Positions 17,305 through 25,466 of a stretch of DNA of 41,754 nt are shown here, piece by piece. How positions within the stretch are numbered: the first letter of the stretch is position 1; the number at the start of each line of letters is the position of its first letter. The notes beneath the pieces were generated by a model. It was not told where the DNA came from. It saw only the letters and a list, made by a program, of their open reading frames with translations, and ran no database searches. This DNA comes from Lentisphaerota bacterium (lineage in GTDB: Bacteria > Verrucomicrobiota > Lentisphaeria > Victivallales > Victivallaceae), in NCBI GenBank assembly GCA_015061725.1, contig SUVX01000028.1:1-41754 (forward strand), written 5' to 3'. The position numbers were made by a program, and so were the translations under genes.

Positions 17305-18384
17305 TTACTTTGCGAGGGCATCGGCACCGGCGATGAAGGTATCCAGATGTTTGGCAAGTTCCGGAACGCTGAAATCGTCAACGAGTTTCTGTCCGGGGGC
17401 GTTCATTTCGGTACCGGCGAGGATCGGCAGATTCCGTTCGACGGCGGCGGCGATGAAACGATCCATTTCAGCGGCCATTTTGGCGCGCTTTTCAGGGTCG
17501 GAATAGTTCCAGTTGCGGTCGGGAATCAGGGTGATGGCGCGGGCGCCGTATTTCATGTGCAGATCAAGCAGGGCGCCGGGATCGGCTTCACCACCTGAAA
17601 GTCCGTTGAGCCAGGCGACGGTGGGGACGGCACCGCAGTCAAGGATAAACTGATTCATTTCCTGCAAGGTGGGGAAAGAGGAGGGATCCGGATTCATGTA
17701 TCCGACACCGCCCTTTTTCATGGTCTTGGAACGGATAAGCGCTTCAAGTTTAACCGGATCTGCTTCAAAACTGCCGATTTTGCCTTCCCAGTATTCCTTT
17801 GCACCGGCACCGAGGACCTTTTCTGCATTCATTCTGTAAGCCTGACAGACGTGACGTTCGGTCACATTGCCGTTGGGGGTGAATTCAGAAGCGACAGCGT
17901 CGAAGTCCAGAGCGATTTCGGAGAGGAAACCGTTGACGGCTTCAACGACATTGCGGGTACGGGCATTGGCTTTGGCGCGCAGATTGGCGGCAAAGGCCTG
18001 AGCCTTTTCGGGAACCTGAGAGCCGGAGAAACCGCAGCCCAGATGATAAGCGATACCGGGTTCGCCGGGGGAGTTGATTTCAACGGCTGAAAGTTCGGGG
18101 ATGAACACGCGGGTTTCCATACCGGCAGTTGCGCGGACACCCATTTTCTTTGCGGCGGCAAGGAACTCATCCACACCGTCCAGCACGTCAAAGTCAACCA
18201 GACCGACGGCGCGCCAGTTCATCTCTTTGGCGAGGGCGACCAGATAACTGGGGGAGTAGCCGTAACCGTTGTAAGAAAAGAAACTGTGGCAGTGAAGATT
18301 GAAGTAATTTTTTTCAGCAACAGCTTTGTCAAAAGCGGCGGCACGGACTGCGGGATCAAAAGAATTGAGTTTTTCATCAAGCAT
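17305..18384 (-). CDS. PHP-domain metal-dependent hydrolase
   Basis: 359 residues. The PHP signature FNLHCHSFFSYNGYG carries metal ligands His31 and His33; more acidic and His ligands are likely in AVGLVDFDVLDGVDEF, AGMETRV and AGTEMNAPG. The family includes histidinol phosphatase and DNA polymerase proofreading domains, but this is a free-standing enzyme whose substrate I cannot name. No signal peptide. AAGGA lies about 10 bases upstream of the ATG. It sits between argS (34 bases) and the aminotransferase (12 bases) in one operon. A histidinol-phosphatase-like role paired with an aminotransferase is tempting but not supported by any His-pathway gene nearby. Confidence 0.82.
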   Translation of the reverse strand: MLDEKLNSFDPAVRAAAFDKAVAEKNYFNLHCHSFFSYNGYGYSPSYLVALAKEMNWRAVGLVDFDVLDGVDEFLAAAKKMGVRATAGMETRVFIPELSAVEINSPGEPGIAYHLGCGFSGSQVPEKAQAFAANLRAKANARTRNVVEAVNGFLSEIALDFDAVASEFTPNGNVTERHVCQAYRMNAEKVLGAGAKEYWEGKIGSFEADPVKLEALIRSKTMKKGGVGYMNPDPSSFPTLQEMNQFILDCGAVPTVAWLNGLSGGEADPGALLDLHMKYGARAITLIPDRNWNYSDPEKRAKMAAEMDRFIAAAVERNLPILAGTEMNAPGQKLVDDFSVPELAKHLDTFIAGADALAK

Positions 18385-18418
18385 GATAAATTTTCCTTAT
18401 ATGATAAATTTTTGTTGA

Positions 18419-20203
18419 TTACATAGCTTCGGGGACACCGATGGTGAGCGTCGCAAGTCCGTCTGAAACGACTTTGCGGACAGCCCGTGCAAGTGCCAGT
18501 CGTCCGGCGGCAAGGACGGGATCTTCAGACGCAATGCTCACCACAGGACACTCGCGGTAGAAACGGTTGAAACATTTGCAGAGGTCAAGCAGATATTCCA
18601 CCAATCCCGAACAATCGCGGCGTTCGGCGCAGAGTTTGAGCTGAGCAGGATAGAAATACAGTTTGACGGCAAGTTCCTTTTCAAATTCGTGTCCGAGACG
18701 GCTCCAATCTGCTTGAGCAGGGTCAATGCCCGCTTCCGCCGCCTTGCGGCTGATGGAGTTGATTCGGGCGGCAACGTACTGGACATAGGGTCCGGTATCG
18801 CCCTCAAAACGCAGAGAGGCAGCCGGATCAAAGGTGATGGTCGTTTTGGCATTGAATTTCAGAAGCATGAACTTCAAGGCACCCAGACCGATCAATTCGC
18901 TGCGTTTGGCAAGTTCATCAGCAGAAATTTCATCACCGTAACGCTCTTTACAGGCATCTGCGGCAAGCTGCGCCATCTCGTCAAAGAGATCATCAGCATC
19001 GACAACAGTTCCCTCGCGGCTCTTCATTCTGCCGGAGGGCAGATTGACCATGCCGTAAGAGAGGTGATAGAGTCTGTCCGCCCAGTCGTAACCCAGTTTC
19101 TTGAGGATGGAGAACAACATCTGGAAGTGCAGATTCTGTTCATCTCCGACCACCCAGATCATGGTATCCGGATCATAATCATCATGTTTGAGCAAAGTTG
19201 TGCCGATATCCTGCGTGATGTAGACGCTGGTTCCGTCTTTGCGGAGAAGAACTTTGGTTCCGAGTTTGCCCAGATCGCAGATCGTGGCACCGTCTTCGCG
19301 TTTGGTGAAGACATTCTTTTCAAGTCCGGAGTTGACGATGTCTTTTCCGAGCAGATAGGTCTGACTTTCAAGATAGGTGTGATCAAAGTTGATGCCCATA
19401 CGTTTGTAAGTTGCGGCAAAACCGTCAAAGACCCAGTTGTTCATCATCTGCCAGAGTTCGCGGACTTCAGGGACACCGGCTTCCCAGTCACAGAGCATCT
19501 GCTGAGCCTCTTTGCCCAGAGCCGTTTCAAGGAAAAGTTCATCACTGTCCTTGTCGGCCAACTCAGGACGGGCGGCTTTCAATGCCTTGACTTCTTCAGA
19601 AAAAGCCTGATTGAACTTCACATAGAAGTCCCCGACCAGATGATCGCCCTTGATTCCGGTGGATTCCGGTGTGACACCGTTGCCGAATCTCTTGTAGGCG
19701 AGCATGGATTTGCAGATGTGGATTCCGCGGTCATTGACGAGATTGATCTGAATGACATCGTGTCCGACACGTTTGAGCAGAGAGGCAAGCGACATACCCA
19801 GAGTGTTGTTGCGGACGTGTCCAAGATGCTGAGGTTTGTTGGTATTGGGCGCAGAAAACTCGATGAGGATTTTTTTGCGTTCAGCTTCGGGCAGTTTTCC
19901 CCGTTCAAGCAGGGCGTCAATATCCGCACCCGTCTCAGCGTGCAGGGGAGCAGGTTTCAAAGTGATATTGACAAAGGCTTTTACCGCCTCAACGCTTTCA
20001 ACATCAGGATGTTTGCCGAGAAACTCAACAACGGCATTTGCCGCTGCCATCGGGTTGCCGCAGAAACGTCCGATTTTGAAACAGTTGACCGTGAAATCCC
20101 CTTTCTGTCCGGCGGGACAGGGTTCGGCAGTCAGCACAGATTCCTGCGGATAATTGGCATGATTCTGCCGCAGAAAATCCTCCAGATCAAATAAAAATTT
20201 CAT
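18419..20203 (-). CDS. argS: Arginyl-tRNA synthetase
   Basis: 594 residues, normal length for ArgRS. It charges tRNA-Arg with arginine in the cytoplasm. The class I HIGH motif is HLGH (126-129) in the ArgRS-specific SAPNTNKPQHLGHVRN; the KMSKS region reads GRMKSREG. An N-terminal Add-1 domain (1-110) and a C-terminal DALR anticodon-binding domain (about 470-594) are present, and the protein ends in a GVPEAM tail. The ATG at 20203 is chosen because GAGGA is 8 bases upstream; a TTG 15 bases earlier lies in the binding site itself. It is third in the cmk operon, 11 bases after the thioesterase-ManA gene. Confidence 0.97.
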   Translation of the reverse strand: MKFLFDLEDFLRQNHANYPQESVLTAEPCPAGQKGDFTVNCFKIGRFCGNPMAAANAVVEFLGKHPDVESVEAVKAFVNITLKPAPLHAETGADIDALLERGKLPEAERKKILIEFSAPNTNKPQHLGHVRNNTLGMSLASLLKRVGHDVIQINLVNDRGIHICKSMLAYKRFGNGVTPESTGIKGDHLVGDFYVKFNQAFSEEVKALKAARPELADKDSDELFLETALGKEAQQMLCDWEAGVPEVRELWQMMNNWVFDGFAATYKRMGINFDHTYLESQTYLLGKDIVNSGLEKNVFTKREDGATICDLGKLGTKVLLRKDGTSVYITQDIGTTLLKHDDYDPDTMIWVVGDEQNLHFQMLFSILKKLGYDWADRLYHLSYGMVNLPSGRMKSREGTVVDADDLFDEMAQLAADACKERYGDEISADELAKRSELIGLGALKFMLLKFNAKTTITFDPAASLRFEGDTGPYVQYVAARINSISRKAAEAGIDPAQADWSRLGHEFEKELAVKLYFYPAQLKLCAERRDCSGLVEYLLDLCKCFNRFYRECPVVSIASEDPVLAAGRLALARAVRKVVSDGLATLTIGVPEAM

Positions 20204-20214
20204 AATGTATATCC

Positions 20215-21618
20215 TCAAAGGGTTGTCTTGACCACGGTGCAGATTACGCCCGGAGTCAATGCTTGAATGGTATAGGCACCGAATGCGGCGGGCAGCAGAA
20301 CGCTCTCGCCGGGAGAAAGTTCAACAAAAACTTCTCCCCTTCCGACTTTAACAGGCGTATCCACCGCCGTGATGTAATGGAAACTTTCTTTTCCGGTATC
20401 TTCCTGCTGCAATTCCGTCAAGCGGAGTTCCGTCACATTGAAGTACAGACTTTTTGCAACAGCATTTTCACAGTTTCCGGAAAATTCCGCAGAAGCGGCA
20501 ACGCGGGGAGAGGTGCGGTCGGTAAAGTTGATGGACTGCAAACCTTTTTCCAGATGCAGTTCACGCATTTTTCCGTCAGGTCCTTTGCGTCCCCAGTCGC
20601 TGATACGGTAAGTTGTATCGCTATTCTGCTGAATTTCAAGAATCAGATTGCCTGCGCCGATGGCGTGAAGCGTTCCGGAAGGAATAAAATAAGCGTCCCG
20701 GGTCTGAGAGGGATAAATCTGCAGAAGATCATCCGTTTCACCGGCACGCAGAGAATCAACGATTTTGTTTTCAGACAATCCGGCGTTCAATCCGGCAAGG
20801 ATATCAGCTCCCGGACGGGCGGAAAGGATATACCACATTTCCGTCTTGCTCTCAGCACCGCCGCCGATTTTGCTGCAGGCGGCATCATCAGGATGCACCT
20901 GAAGAGAGAGTTTCTCACCGGAATCAATCAGTTTCATCAAAAGCGGGAAACGTTCAGCGTCAGCAGCTTTTGTTCCAAGCAGATATTTGCGGTAATTTTT
21001 GACCAGTTCAGAGAGTGTTACTCCTGCAAGTTTGCCGTTGACCACCTTACTCTGGATGCCATCGCGGTCGCAGAGTTCCCAAGCCTCCCCGATCGGAGCA
21101 GAGTGTTCCGGCAATTCACGCTTGAGGACTTCCGTCATCTGGTTTCCGCCCCAGATACGCTCCTGATAAATGGGCGCAAATTTCAGCGGATAAAGTTCCT
21201 CAGGGGAAACCATTTCGGGATTCCACATAAGTTTATCACAGCACGCCGCCAGAGATTCCGGCAGGCGGACAGGACGTTTGGCGGCATTGACACAACCGAG
21301 AACCACATAACCGCGCACCAGCAGTTCATTCTCACGCAGAACTTCAGTACAGATTTTCAGCTTGATTCTTGAACGGCTCTCAACATAGGAACGGAAAGTT
21401 AAAAGATCATCATATTTTGCCGAGCCGAAATAATCGCAATGCGCTTCAATCACCGGCAGAAAAACCCCCTCCTGTTCCAATACAGAATAAGGCGCACCGA
21501 CGGAACGGAGCATTTCAGTTCTGCCGCGTTCAAAATACTCAAAGTAATTGGCGTAATAAACAACCCCCATCTGATCGGTATCAGCATAGGGTACCCGGTA
21601 GGTACATTCAAAATACAT
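20215..21618 (-). CDS. YbgC-type acyl-CoA thioesterase fused to mannose-6-phosphate isomerase
   Basis: 467 residues in one unbroken frame. Residues 1-130 are a hotdog thioesterase: YADTDQMGVVYYANYFEYFE carries the catalytic Asp (Asp15 by family pattern). Residues 140-467 are a class I mannose-6-phosphate isomerase: zinc ligands Gln240 and His242 in QVHPDD, Glu260 in KTEMWY, His318 in GTLHAIG, followed by LEIQQNSDTTYRISDWGR. The first half should hydrolyse acyl-CoA; the second interconverts mannose-6-P and fructose-6-P. Each half has near full domain length and keeps its active-site residues, so both may work. The fusion is not one I know. The ATG at 21618 follows GGGAG by 10 bases; the gene begins 2 bases after cmk stops. 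An internal Met at 131 or 136 could start a separate isomerase. Confidence 0.9.
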   Translation of the reverse strand: MYFECTYRVPYADTDQMGVVYYANYFEYFERGRTEMLRSVGAPYSVLEQEGVFLPVIEAHCDYFGSAKYDDLLTFRSYVESRSRIKLKICTEVLRENELLVRGYVVLGCVNAAKRPVRLPESLAACCDKLMWNPEMVSPEELYPLKFAPIYQERIWGGNQMTEVLKRELPEHSAPIGEAWELCDRDGIQSKVVNGKLAGVTLSELVKNYRKYLLGTKAADAERFPLLMKLIDSGEKLSLQVHPDDAACSKIGGGAESKTEMWYILSARPGADILAGLNAGLSENKIVDSLRAGETDDLLQIYPSQTRDAYFIPSGTLHAIGAGNLILEIQQNSDTTYRISDWGRKGPDGKMRELHLEKGLQSINFTDRTSPRVAASAEFSGNCENAVAKSLYFNVTELRLTELQQEDTGKESFHYITAVDTPVKVGRGEVFVELSPGESVLLPAAFGAYTIQALTPGVICTVVKTTL

Positions 21619-21620
21619 CT

Positions 21621-22271
21621 TCAACACTCCCTGGGATTTTGAGAAATATAATCGCAAAGATGTGCCACAACTTCTTCAATGGACATCTTTGAAGTATCAA
21701 CCAACACAGCATCCTCCGCCTGACACAGAGGGGCTTCGGCACGGTGGGAATCCTGATAATCGCGCTCGGAAATCAATTTTTTGATCTCTTCAAACGTCAG
21801 CGTTTCATTGGCGTTCTGTTCCAGACGGCGGCGGGCGCGTTCCTCAACCGAAGCGGTAACAAAAAATTTATAGGCGGCATCGGGAAAAATCACACTGCCG
21901 ATATCCCTGCCCTCCATAACGATCCAGCCTTTCATCGCAGCATTGCGCTGAACCGGCAGCAGAAATTGCCGCACACGGGGCTGGGTGGCAACAAAACTTG
22001 CAGCGGCGGAACACGCAGAACTGCGGAGTTCCTCCCCCGGATCAACACCGTTGACAAGCAGTTTGCCGTCAACGTAATCCAGATCAAGACCCATCAGGAA
22101 ATCATCCTTAAGATCTTTGATATCAACACCTTTACCGGCAGCAGCCCAGGCGATGGCACGATAAAGGCTGCCGGTATTGACATAAGTAAAACCGCAGCGT
22201 TCCGCCAGCAATCTGGCAACAGTACTCTTGCCGGCTCCTGCCGGACCATCAATAGCAACAACTTTACTCAT
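21621..22271 (-). CDS. cmk: Cytidylate kinase
   Basis: 216 residues. It phosphorylates CMP/dCMP with ATP. The P-loop is GPAGAGKST (10-18), then VNTGSLYRAIA, the CMP-binding EGRDIGSVIFPDA, a lid RARRR and RDYQDSHRAEAPL with catalytic Arg/Asp. The ATG at 22271 has GGAG seven bases upstream. It is the first gene of a five-gene minus-strand operon, with a clear promoter at 22369-22397. A neighbouring cmk and 30S gene pair (rpsA) is common in bacteria; here rpsA is absent and the thioesterase-isomerase fusion follows instead. Confidence 0.96.
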   Translation of the reverse strand: MSKVVAIDGPAGAGKSTVARLLAERCGFTYVNTGSLYRAIAWAAAGKGVDIKDLKDDFLMGLDLDYVDGKLLVNGVDPGEELRSSACSAAASFVATQPRVRQFLLPVQRNAAMKGWIVMEGRDIGSVIFPDAAYKFFVTASVEERARRRLEQNANETLTFEEIKKLISERDYQDSHRAEAPLCQAEDAVLVDTSKMSIEEVVAHLCDYISQNPREC

Positions 22272-22368
22272 GTAAATTCTCCATAAAAATAACAAAAATA
22301 TAAGTCATGTCCCGAATCTTGAGAAACACTTCATTCAAGTCTGCAGGCAAAAAAATTTTGATGCATAA

Positions 22369-22397
22369 AACATATCACATAAGTTGTGATTTGTCAA
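22369..22397 (-). promoter_or_regulatory. Promoter of the cmk operon with an operator-like dyad
   Basis: On the minus strand, -35 TTGACA (22392-22397) and -10 TATGTT (22369-22374) with a 17-base spacer. The spacer is filled by the perfect dyad ATCACA-N5-TGTGAT (22374-22390), a position where a bound protein would block RNA polymerase. The leader to cmk is about 90 bases. Confidence 0.75.
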
Positions 22398-22449
22398 ACA
22401 ATCCGGGACAATAAATATACGCGCTGTTCCCGACAAGGGTAGATGGTTC

Positions 22450-22537
22450 TTGGGGAAGGGGAAAACTTCTTTTCACGAGAAAAGAGGTTTTCCCCTTCCC
22501 CAACCCCCAACCCTTTTCAAGAAAAGCGAGGTATTTT
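22450..22537 (-). repeat. Palindromic dispersed element, copy 3 (reverse orientation)
   Basis: Read on the minus strand: tail AAAATAC (22537-22531), GCTTTT, TTGAAA, then a 24-bp hairpin (arms 22450-22473 and 22480-22503, 23 of 24 paired, loop 22474-22479). The frame that codes LFLK...RGK...FS in the other copies is also readable here, but has a stop after FS. Confidence 0.88.
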
Positions 22538-22594
22538 TAAAGTAAGGACTGTACCCTGGCGGTAATATCTACCTATATAGGGAACAGAGCCTAA

Positions 22595-22626
22595 ATATAA
22601 AGAGCGCCCCTGTAAAAAGAGCGCTC
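22595..22626 (-). terminator. Probable terminator of the ribosomal protein-secY operon
   Basis: A 6-bp GAGCGC/GCGCTC stem (22602-22607 with 22621-22626), followed on the minus strand by a T-rich TTTATATTT tract, 58 bases after the secY stop. The loop of 13 bases is long. Confidence 0.55.
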
Positions 22627-22684
22627 AAAATTTCAAAAAGCCTGTATCTGATCATCCGCAAAGATTTTGCGGTATGGATACATA

Positions 22685-24064
22685 TCAACTGCCGCTGCGG
22701 TTCTTGAGACGGCCGCTTTTGAGGAATCCTTCGTAATGCCGCATGGTCAGGTGAGACTCAAGCTGGCTCATGGTATCAAGAACCACGCCGACCATAATCA
22801 GCAAACTGGTTCCGCCGAAGAACTGGGCAACCATGAAAGGAATCCGGAAGTTGCTGTAAAGAACCATGGGAAACACAGCAAGTGCAAGAAGGAACACCGC
22901 ACCGCCGGCAGTGACTCTGGTCATGGCACCGTCGAGGAAATCGGCAGTGGGCTGACCGGGACTGATTCCGGGGATGAAAGCACCCTCTTTTTTCAGGTTA
23001 TCCGCAATCTGCAGGGGGTTGAACTGATTTGCCACCCAGAAGAAACTGAAGGCAAGAATCAGAATACTGTAGACTGTCATGTAACCGGGACCATCCTGCC
23101 TGAAGAAAGTGGCAAGAGTCATCCAGACGCCGCCGCTGCGGGCAGCCATGGTCTGGAAAAGATATCCCGGGATCATCATGATTGCTCCGGCAAAGATGAT
23201 GGGCATGACGTTGGCAAAGTTGACTTTAAGCGGCATGTAAGTTGAGCCGCCCTGAAGCTGTTTGCCGACAGTCTTGCGAACCATCTGAATCGGAACTCTG
23301 CGATAGCCCTGTGACAGCAGGATCGTTGCCGCAGTAACAATGCAGAAGACAACCAGAAGCAAAAGCAGTTGAACCGACTTGAAGGTCGTGCCGTCAGGGG
23401 TCGTTCCCTTGATGGCCATATTGACCAGTTCGATCACAGAGTGGGGCAGACGGGAAACGATGTTGATCGTGATGATCAGAGACACACCGTTGCCGATACC
23501 GCGCTCAGTAACCTGTTCTCCAAGCCAGGTAAATACCATTGTGGTACAGGTGATGACCAGCACAGTGACCGGTACGAACACCTCGACTCTGCCGAGGAAA
23601 AGCGGCTCAGAAGGATTGGGCAATCCGATTTTTGTCGGATTGACCATCGCCATAGCCACCATGGCACCCTGAATCAAACAGACGATAATCGTCAGATACC
23701 GGGTGTACTGGGTGATCTTCTGGCGTCCGGTTTCGCCCTCACGCTGCATCTTCTCCAGCTGCGGGATCACAGGGATCATCAGCTGGAGAATGATGGAAGC
23801 ACTGATGTAGGGCATGATTCCGAGGGCTCCCAACGCAAAGTGCGCAAGCGCACCGCCTGAAAACAGGTCGATGAGAGCCATGAAACCACCGTCTGCACCG
23901 CTGGCGTTCGTAACTTCTTTGATGAAGCGTTCCAAAGCCGCAGGATCGACTCCGGGACAAGGGATATTACTTGCAACCCGAACCAGAACGATGATCAACG
24001 CAGTGAACATCAAACGGTTCCGCAGCTCTTTAACCTTCAGAATATTCAAGAACGCCCGCCACAT
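22685..24064 (-). CDS. secY: Protein translocase subunit SecY
   Basis: 459 residues, about ten membrane helices. It forms the channel of the Sec translocon in the inner membrane. Typical features are ELRNRLMFTALIIVLVRV at the N-terminus, IPCPGVD, a GGALAHFALGALGIMPYISA plug/TM2 region, and GNGVSLIITINI. The C-terminal cytoplasmic tail is short and basic. It follows rplO by 16 bases as in the usual spc operon, but no adk, map, infA or rpsM follows; the operon ends here. Confidence 0.97.
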   Translation of the reverse strand: MWRAFLNILKVKELRNRLMFTALIIVLVRVASNIPCPGVDPAALERFIKEVTNASGADGGFMALIDLFSGGALAHFALGALGIMPYISASIILQLMIPVIPQLEKMQREGETGRQKITQYTRYLTIIVCLIQGAMVAMAMVNPTKIGLPNPSEPLFLGRVEVFVPVTVLVITCTTMVFTWLGEQVTERGIGNGVSLIITINIVSRLPHSVIELVNMAIKGTTPDGTTFKSVQLLLLLVVFCIVTAATILLSQGYRRVPIQMVRKTVGKQLQGGSTYMPLKVNFANVMPIIFAGAIMMIPGYLFQTMAARSGGVWMTLATFFRQDGPGYMTVYSILILAFSFFWVANQFNPLQIADNLKKEGAFIPGISPGQPTADFLDGAMTRVTAGGAVFLLALAVFPMVLYSNFRIPFMVAQFFGGTSLLIMVGVVLDTMSQLESHLTMRHYEGFLKSGRLKNRSGS

Positions 24065-24080
24065 AGCTTAACTCCGTTGT

Positions 24081-24524
24081 TCAGAGATTTTCAACTTTAC
24101 CGCCGGCTGCCTCGATTTTGGCAACAGCAGCAGCAGAGAACTTGTCAGCCTTGACAGTCAGAGCCTTGGAGATCTCGCCGTTGGCAAGAATCTTGATGGC
24201 ATGATCGCCTTTGGCAAGCAATTTCTTCTCGCGCAGGGTTTCAGGAGAAACCACAGCACCGGCTTCGAAGTTTTCTTCGAGAATGCTCAGGTTGACGATC
24301 TCGTAAACAATGCGGTCCGCGTTCTTGAATCCGCGCTTGGGCAGACGACGGAACAGCGGAATCTGACCGCCTTCAAAGAAGGGGCGGTGCACTGCACCGG
24401 TACGGGAAAGCTGACCCTTTTCACCGCGTCCGGCGGTCTTGCCCCATCCGGAGCTGTCACCGCGGCCGACGCGTTTACGACGTTTGTGGGATCCCGGTGT
24501 GGGACCGATATCGTGAAGTTTCAT
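24081..24524 (-). CDS. rplO: 50S ribosomal protein L15
   Basis: 147 residues. The N-terminus has the L15 pattern MKLHDIGPTPGSHKRRKRVG with GRGDSSGWGKTAGRG, the extended basic arm that enters the 23S rRNA. AGGAAGGCG precedes the ATG. The gap to rpsE upstream is only 21 bases, so rpmD (L30), which usually sits here, is missing. Confidence 0.97.
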   Translation of the reverse strand: MKLHDIGPTPGSHKRRKRVGRGDSSGWGKTAGRGEKGQLSRTGAVHRPFFEGGQIPLFRRLPKRGFKNADRIVYEIVNLSILEENFEAGAVVSPETLREKKLLAKGDHAIKILANGEISKALTVKADKFSAAAVAKIEAAGGKVENL

Positions 24525-24545
24525 TTTATTCGCCTTCCTGAACTA

Positions 24546-25061
24546 TCAGTTGTTATCAGCAGGTTTGACTGCAATTCCGCGACGGGCATAAGCCATTTCG
24601 CGGGTGCTCAAACCTTCAATCGCCTTGAAAGTGGCTTTCGCAACGTTAGTAGCGTTGGAAGCACCCAGACTCTTTGCCAGAACGTCTTTGACACCGGCAA
24701 GTTCAAGGATCGCACGGACAGCACCGCCGGCGATAAGACCGGTACCGGCACTGGCAGGACGGAGCAGAACACGGGCACCACCGAATTTAACTTCGATGTC
24801 GTGGGGCAGAGTCTGTCCGTTCATCGGAACCTTGACGAGATTACGGCGGGCCGCTTCGCCACCCTTACGGATAGCATCTGAAACTTCGTTGGCTTTGCCG
24901 TAGCCGTAGCCGACGCGACCATTGTGATCGCCGACAACAACCAGGGCGCCGAAACTGAAGTTTTTACCGCCTTTGACGACTTTTGCACTGCGGTTGATTG
25001 CGATTACGCTCTCATCGAACTCGCTTGCAGCGGCTTCGTTAATAATTTCACGTTTTGCCAT
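24546..25061 (-). CDS. rpsE: 30S ribosomal protein S5
   Basis: 171 residues. The double-stranded RNA-binding S5 domain is at VVKGGKNFSFGALVVVGD (about 29-46), followed by GRVGYGYGKANEV and the C-terminal S5 fold with PASAGTGLIAGGAVRAILE. It contributes to translational fidelity near the 30S decoding region. It lies in normal spc-operon order after rplR. Confidence 0.97.
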   Translation of the reverse strand: MAKREIINEAAASEFDESVIAINRSAKVVKGGKNFSFGALVVVGDHNGRVGYGYGKANEVSDAIRKGGEAARRNLVKVPMNGQTLPHDIEVKFGGARVLLRPASAGTGLIAGGAVRAILELAGVKDVLAKSLGASNATNVAKATFKAIEGLSTREMAYARRGIAVKPADNN

Positions 25062-25076
25062 AGCTGGAGTTCCCCC

Positions 25077-25439
25077 TTAGAACTTAAGTCCATTCGCACG
25101 GGCGGCTTCGGCAATCGCCTTGACACGTCCATGATATTTGTAACCGGAACGGTCGAAAACCACAGTGGTGATATTCGCCGCTTTGGCAGCTTCAGCCGCC
25201 AGTTTGCCAAGAAGTTCAGCTCCGGCCATGTTCGGTTTGGCATTTGCCTCTTTGAACGCGGCAGAAAGACTTGAGGTATTGGCAACGGTACGGCCGCTGA
25301 CATCATCAATAAACTGACAATAGATATTGTTGGTCGTGATGCTGACACAGAAGCGCGGACACTCCGCAGTGCCGGAAATCTTTTTACGGATTCTGGCATG
25401 ACGGCGGGCGCGCTGAGTTTTTCTATCGGTAACCGACAT
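25077..25439 (-). CDS. rplR: 50S ribosomal protein L18
   Basis: 120 residues. It binds 5S rRNA in the central protuberance. Typical motifs are RARRHARIRKKISGT at the N-terminus, RFCVSITTNNIYCQFIDD, and a C-terminal FDRSGYKYHGRVKAIAEAAR. Confidence 0.97.
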   Translation of the reverse strand: MSVTDRKTQRARRHARIRKKISGTAECPRFCVSITTNNIYCQFIDDVSGRTVANTSSLSAAFKEANAKPNMAGAELLGKLAAEAAKAANITTVVFDRSGYKYHGRVKAIAEAARANGLKF

Positions 25440-25466
25440 TTTTCAATCTCCTTGAAGCCTGCCGGA

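Larger units (their letters stand above)
22272..22684. other. Intergenic region between secY and cmk
   Basis: 413 bases with no gene seen. From right to left: the secY stop, a 7-bp hairpin without a T run (22656-22672), the probable operon terminator (22595-22626), palindromic element copy 3 (22450-22537), and the cmk promoter with its dyad (22369-22397). No tRNA or small ribosomal gene such as rpmJ was found. Confidence 0.7.

Noticed and set aside
18689..20194. 501-codon open frame on the plus strand
   Set aside because: Entirely antisense to argS, whose product is certain.
22272..22684. tRNA or rpmJ-like gene after secY
   Set aside because: No cloverleaf, and no short basic Cys-containing L36 frame is present.
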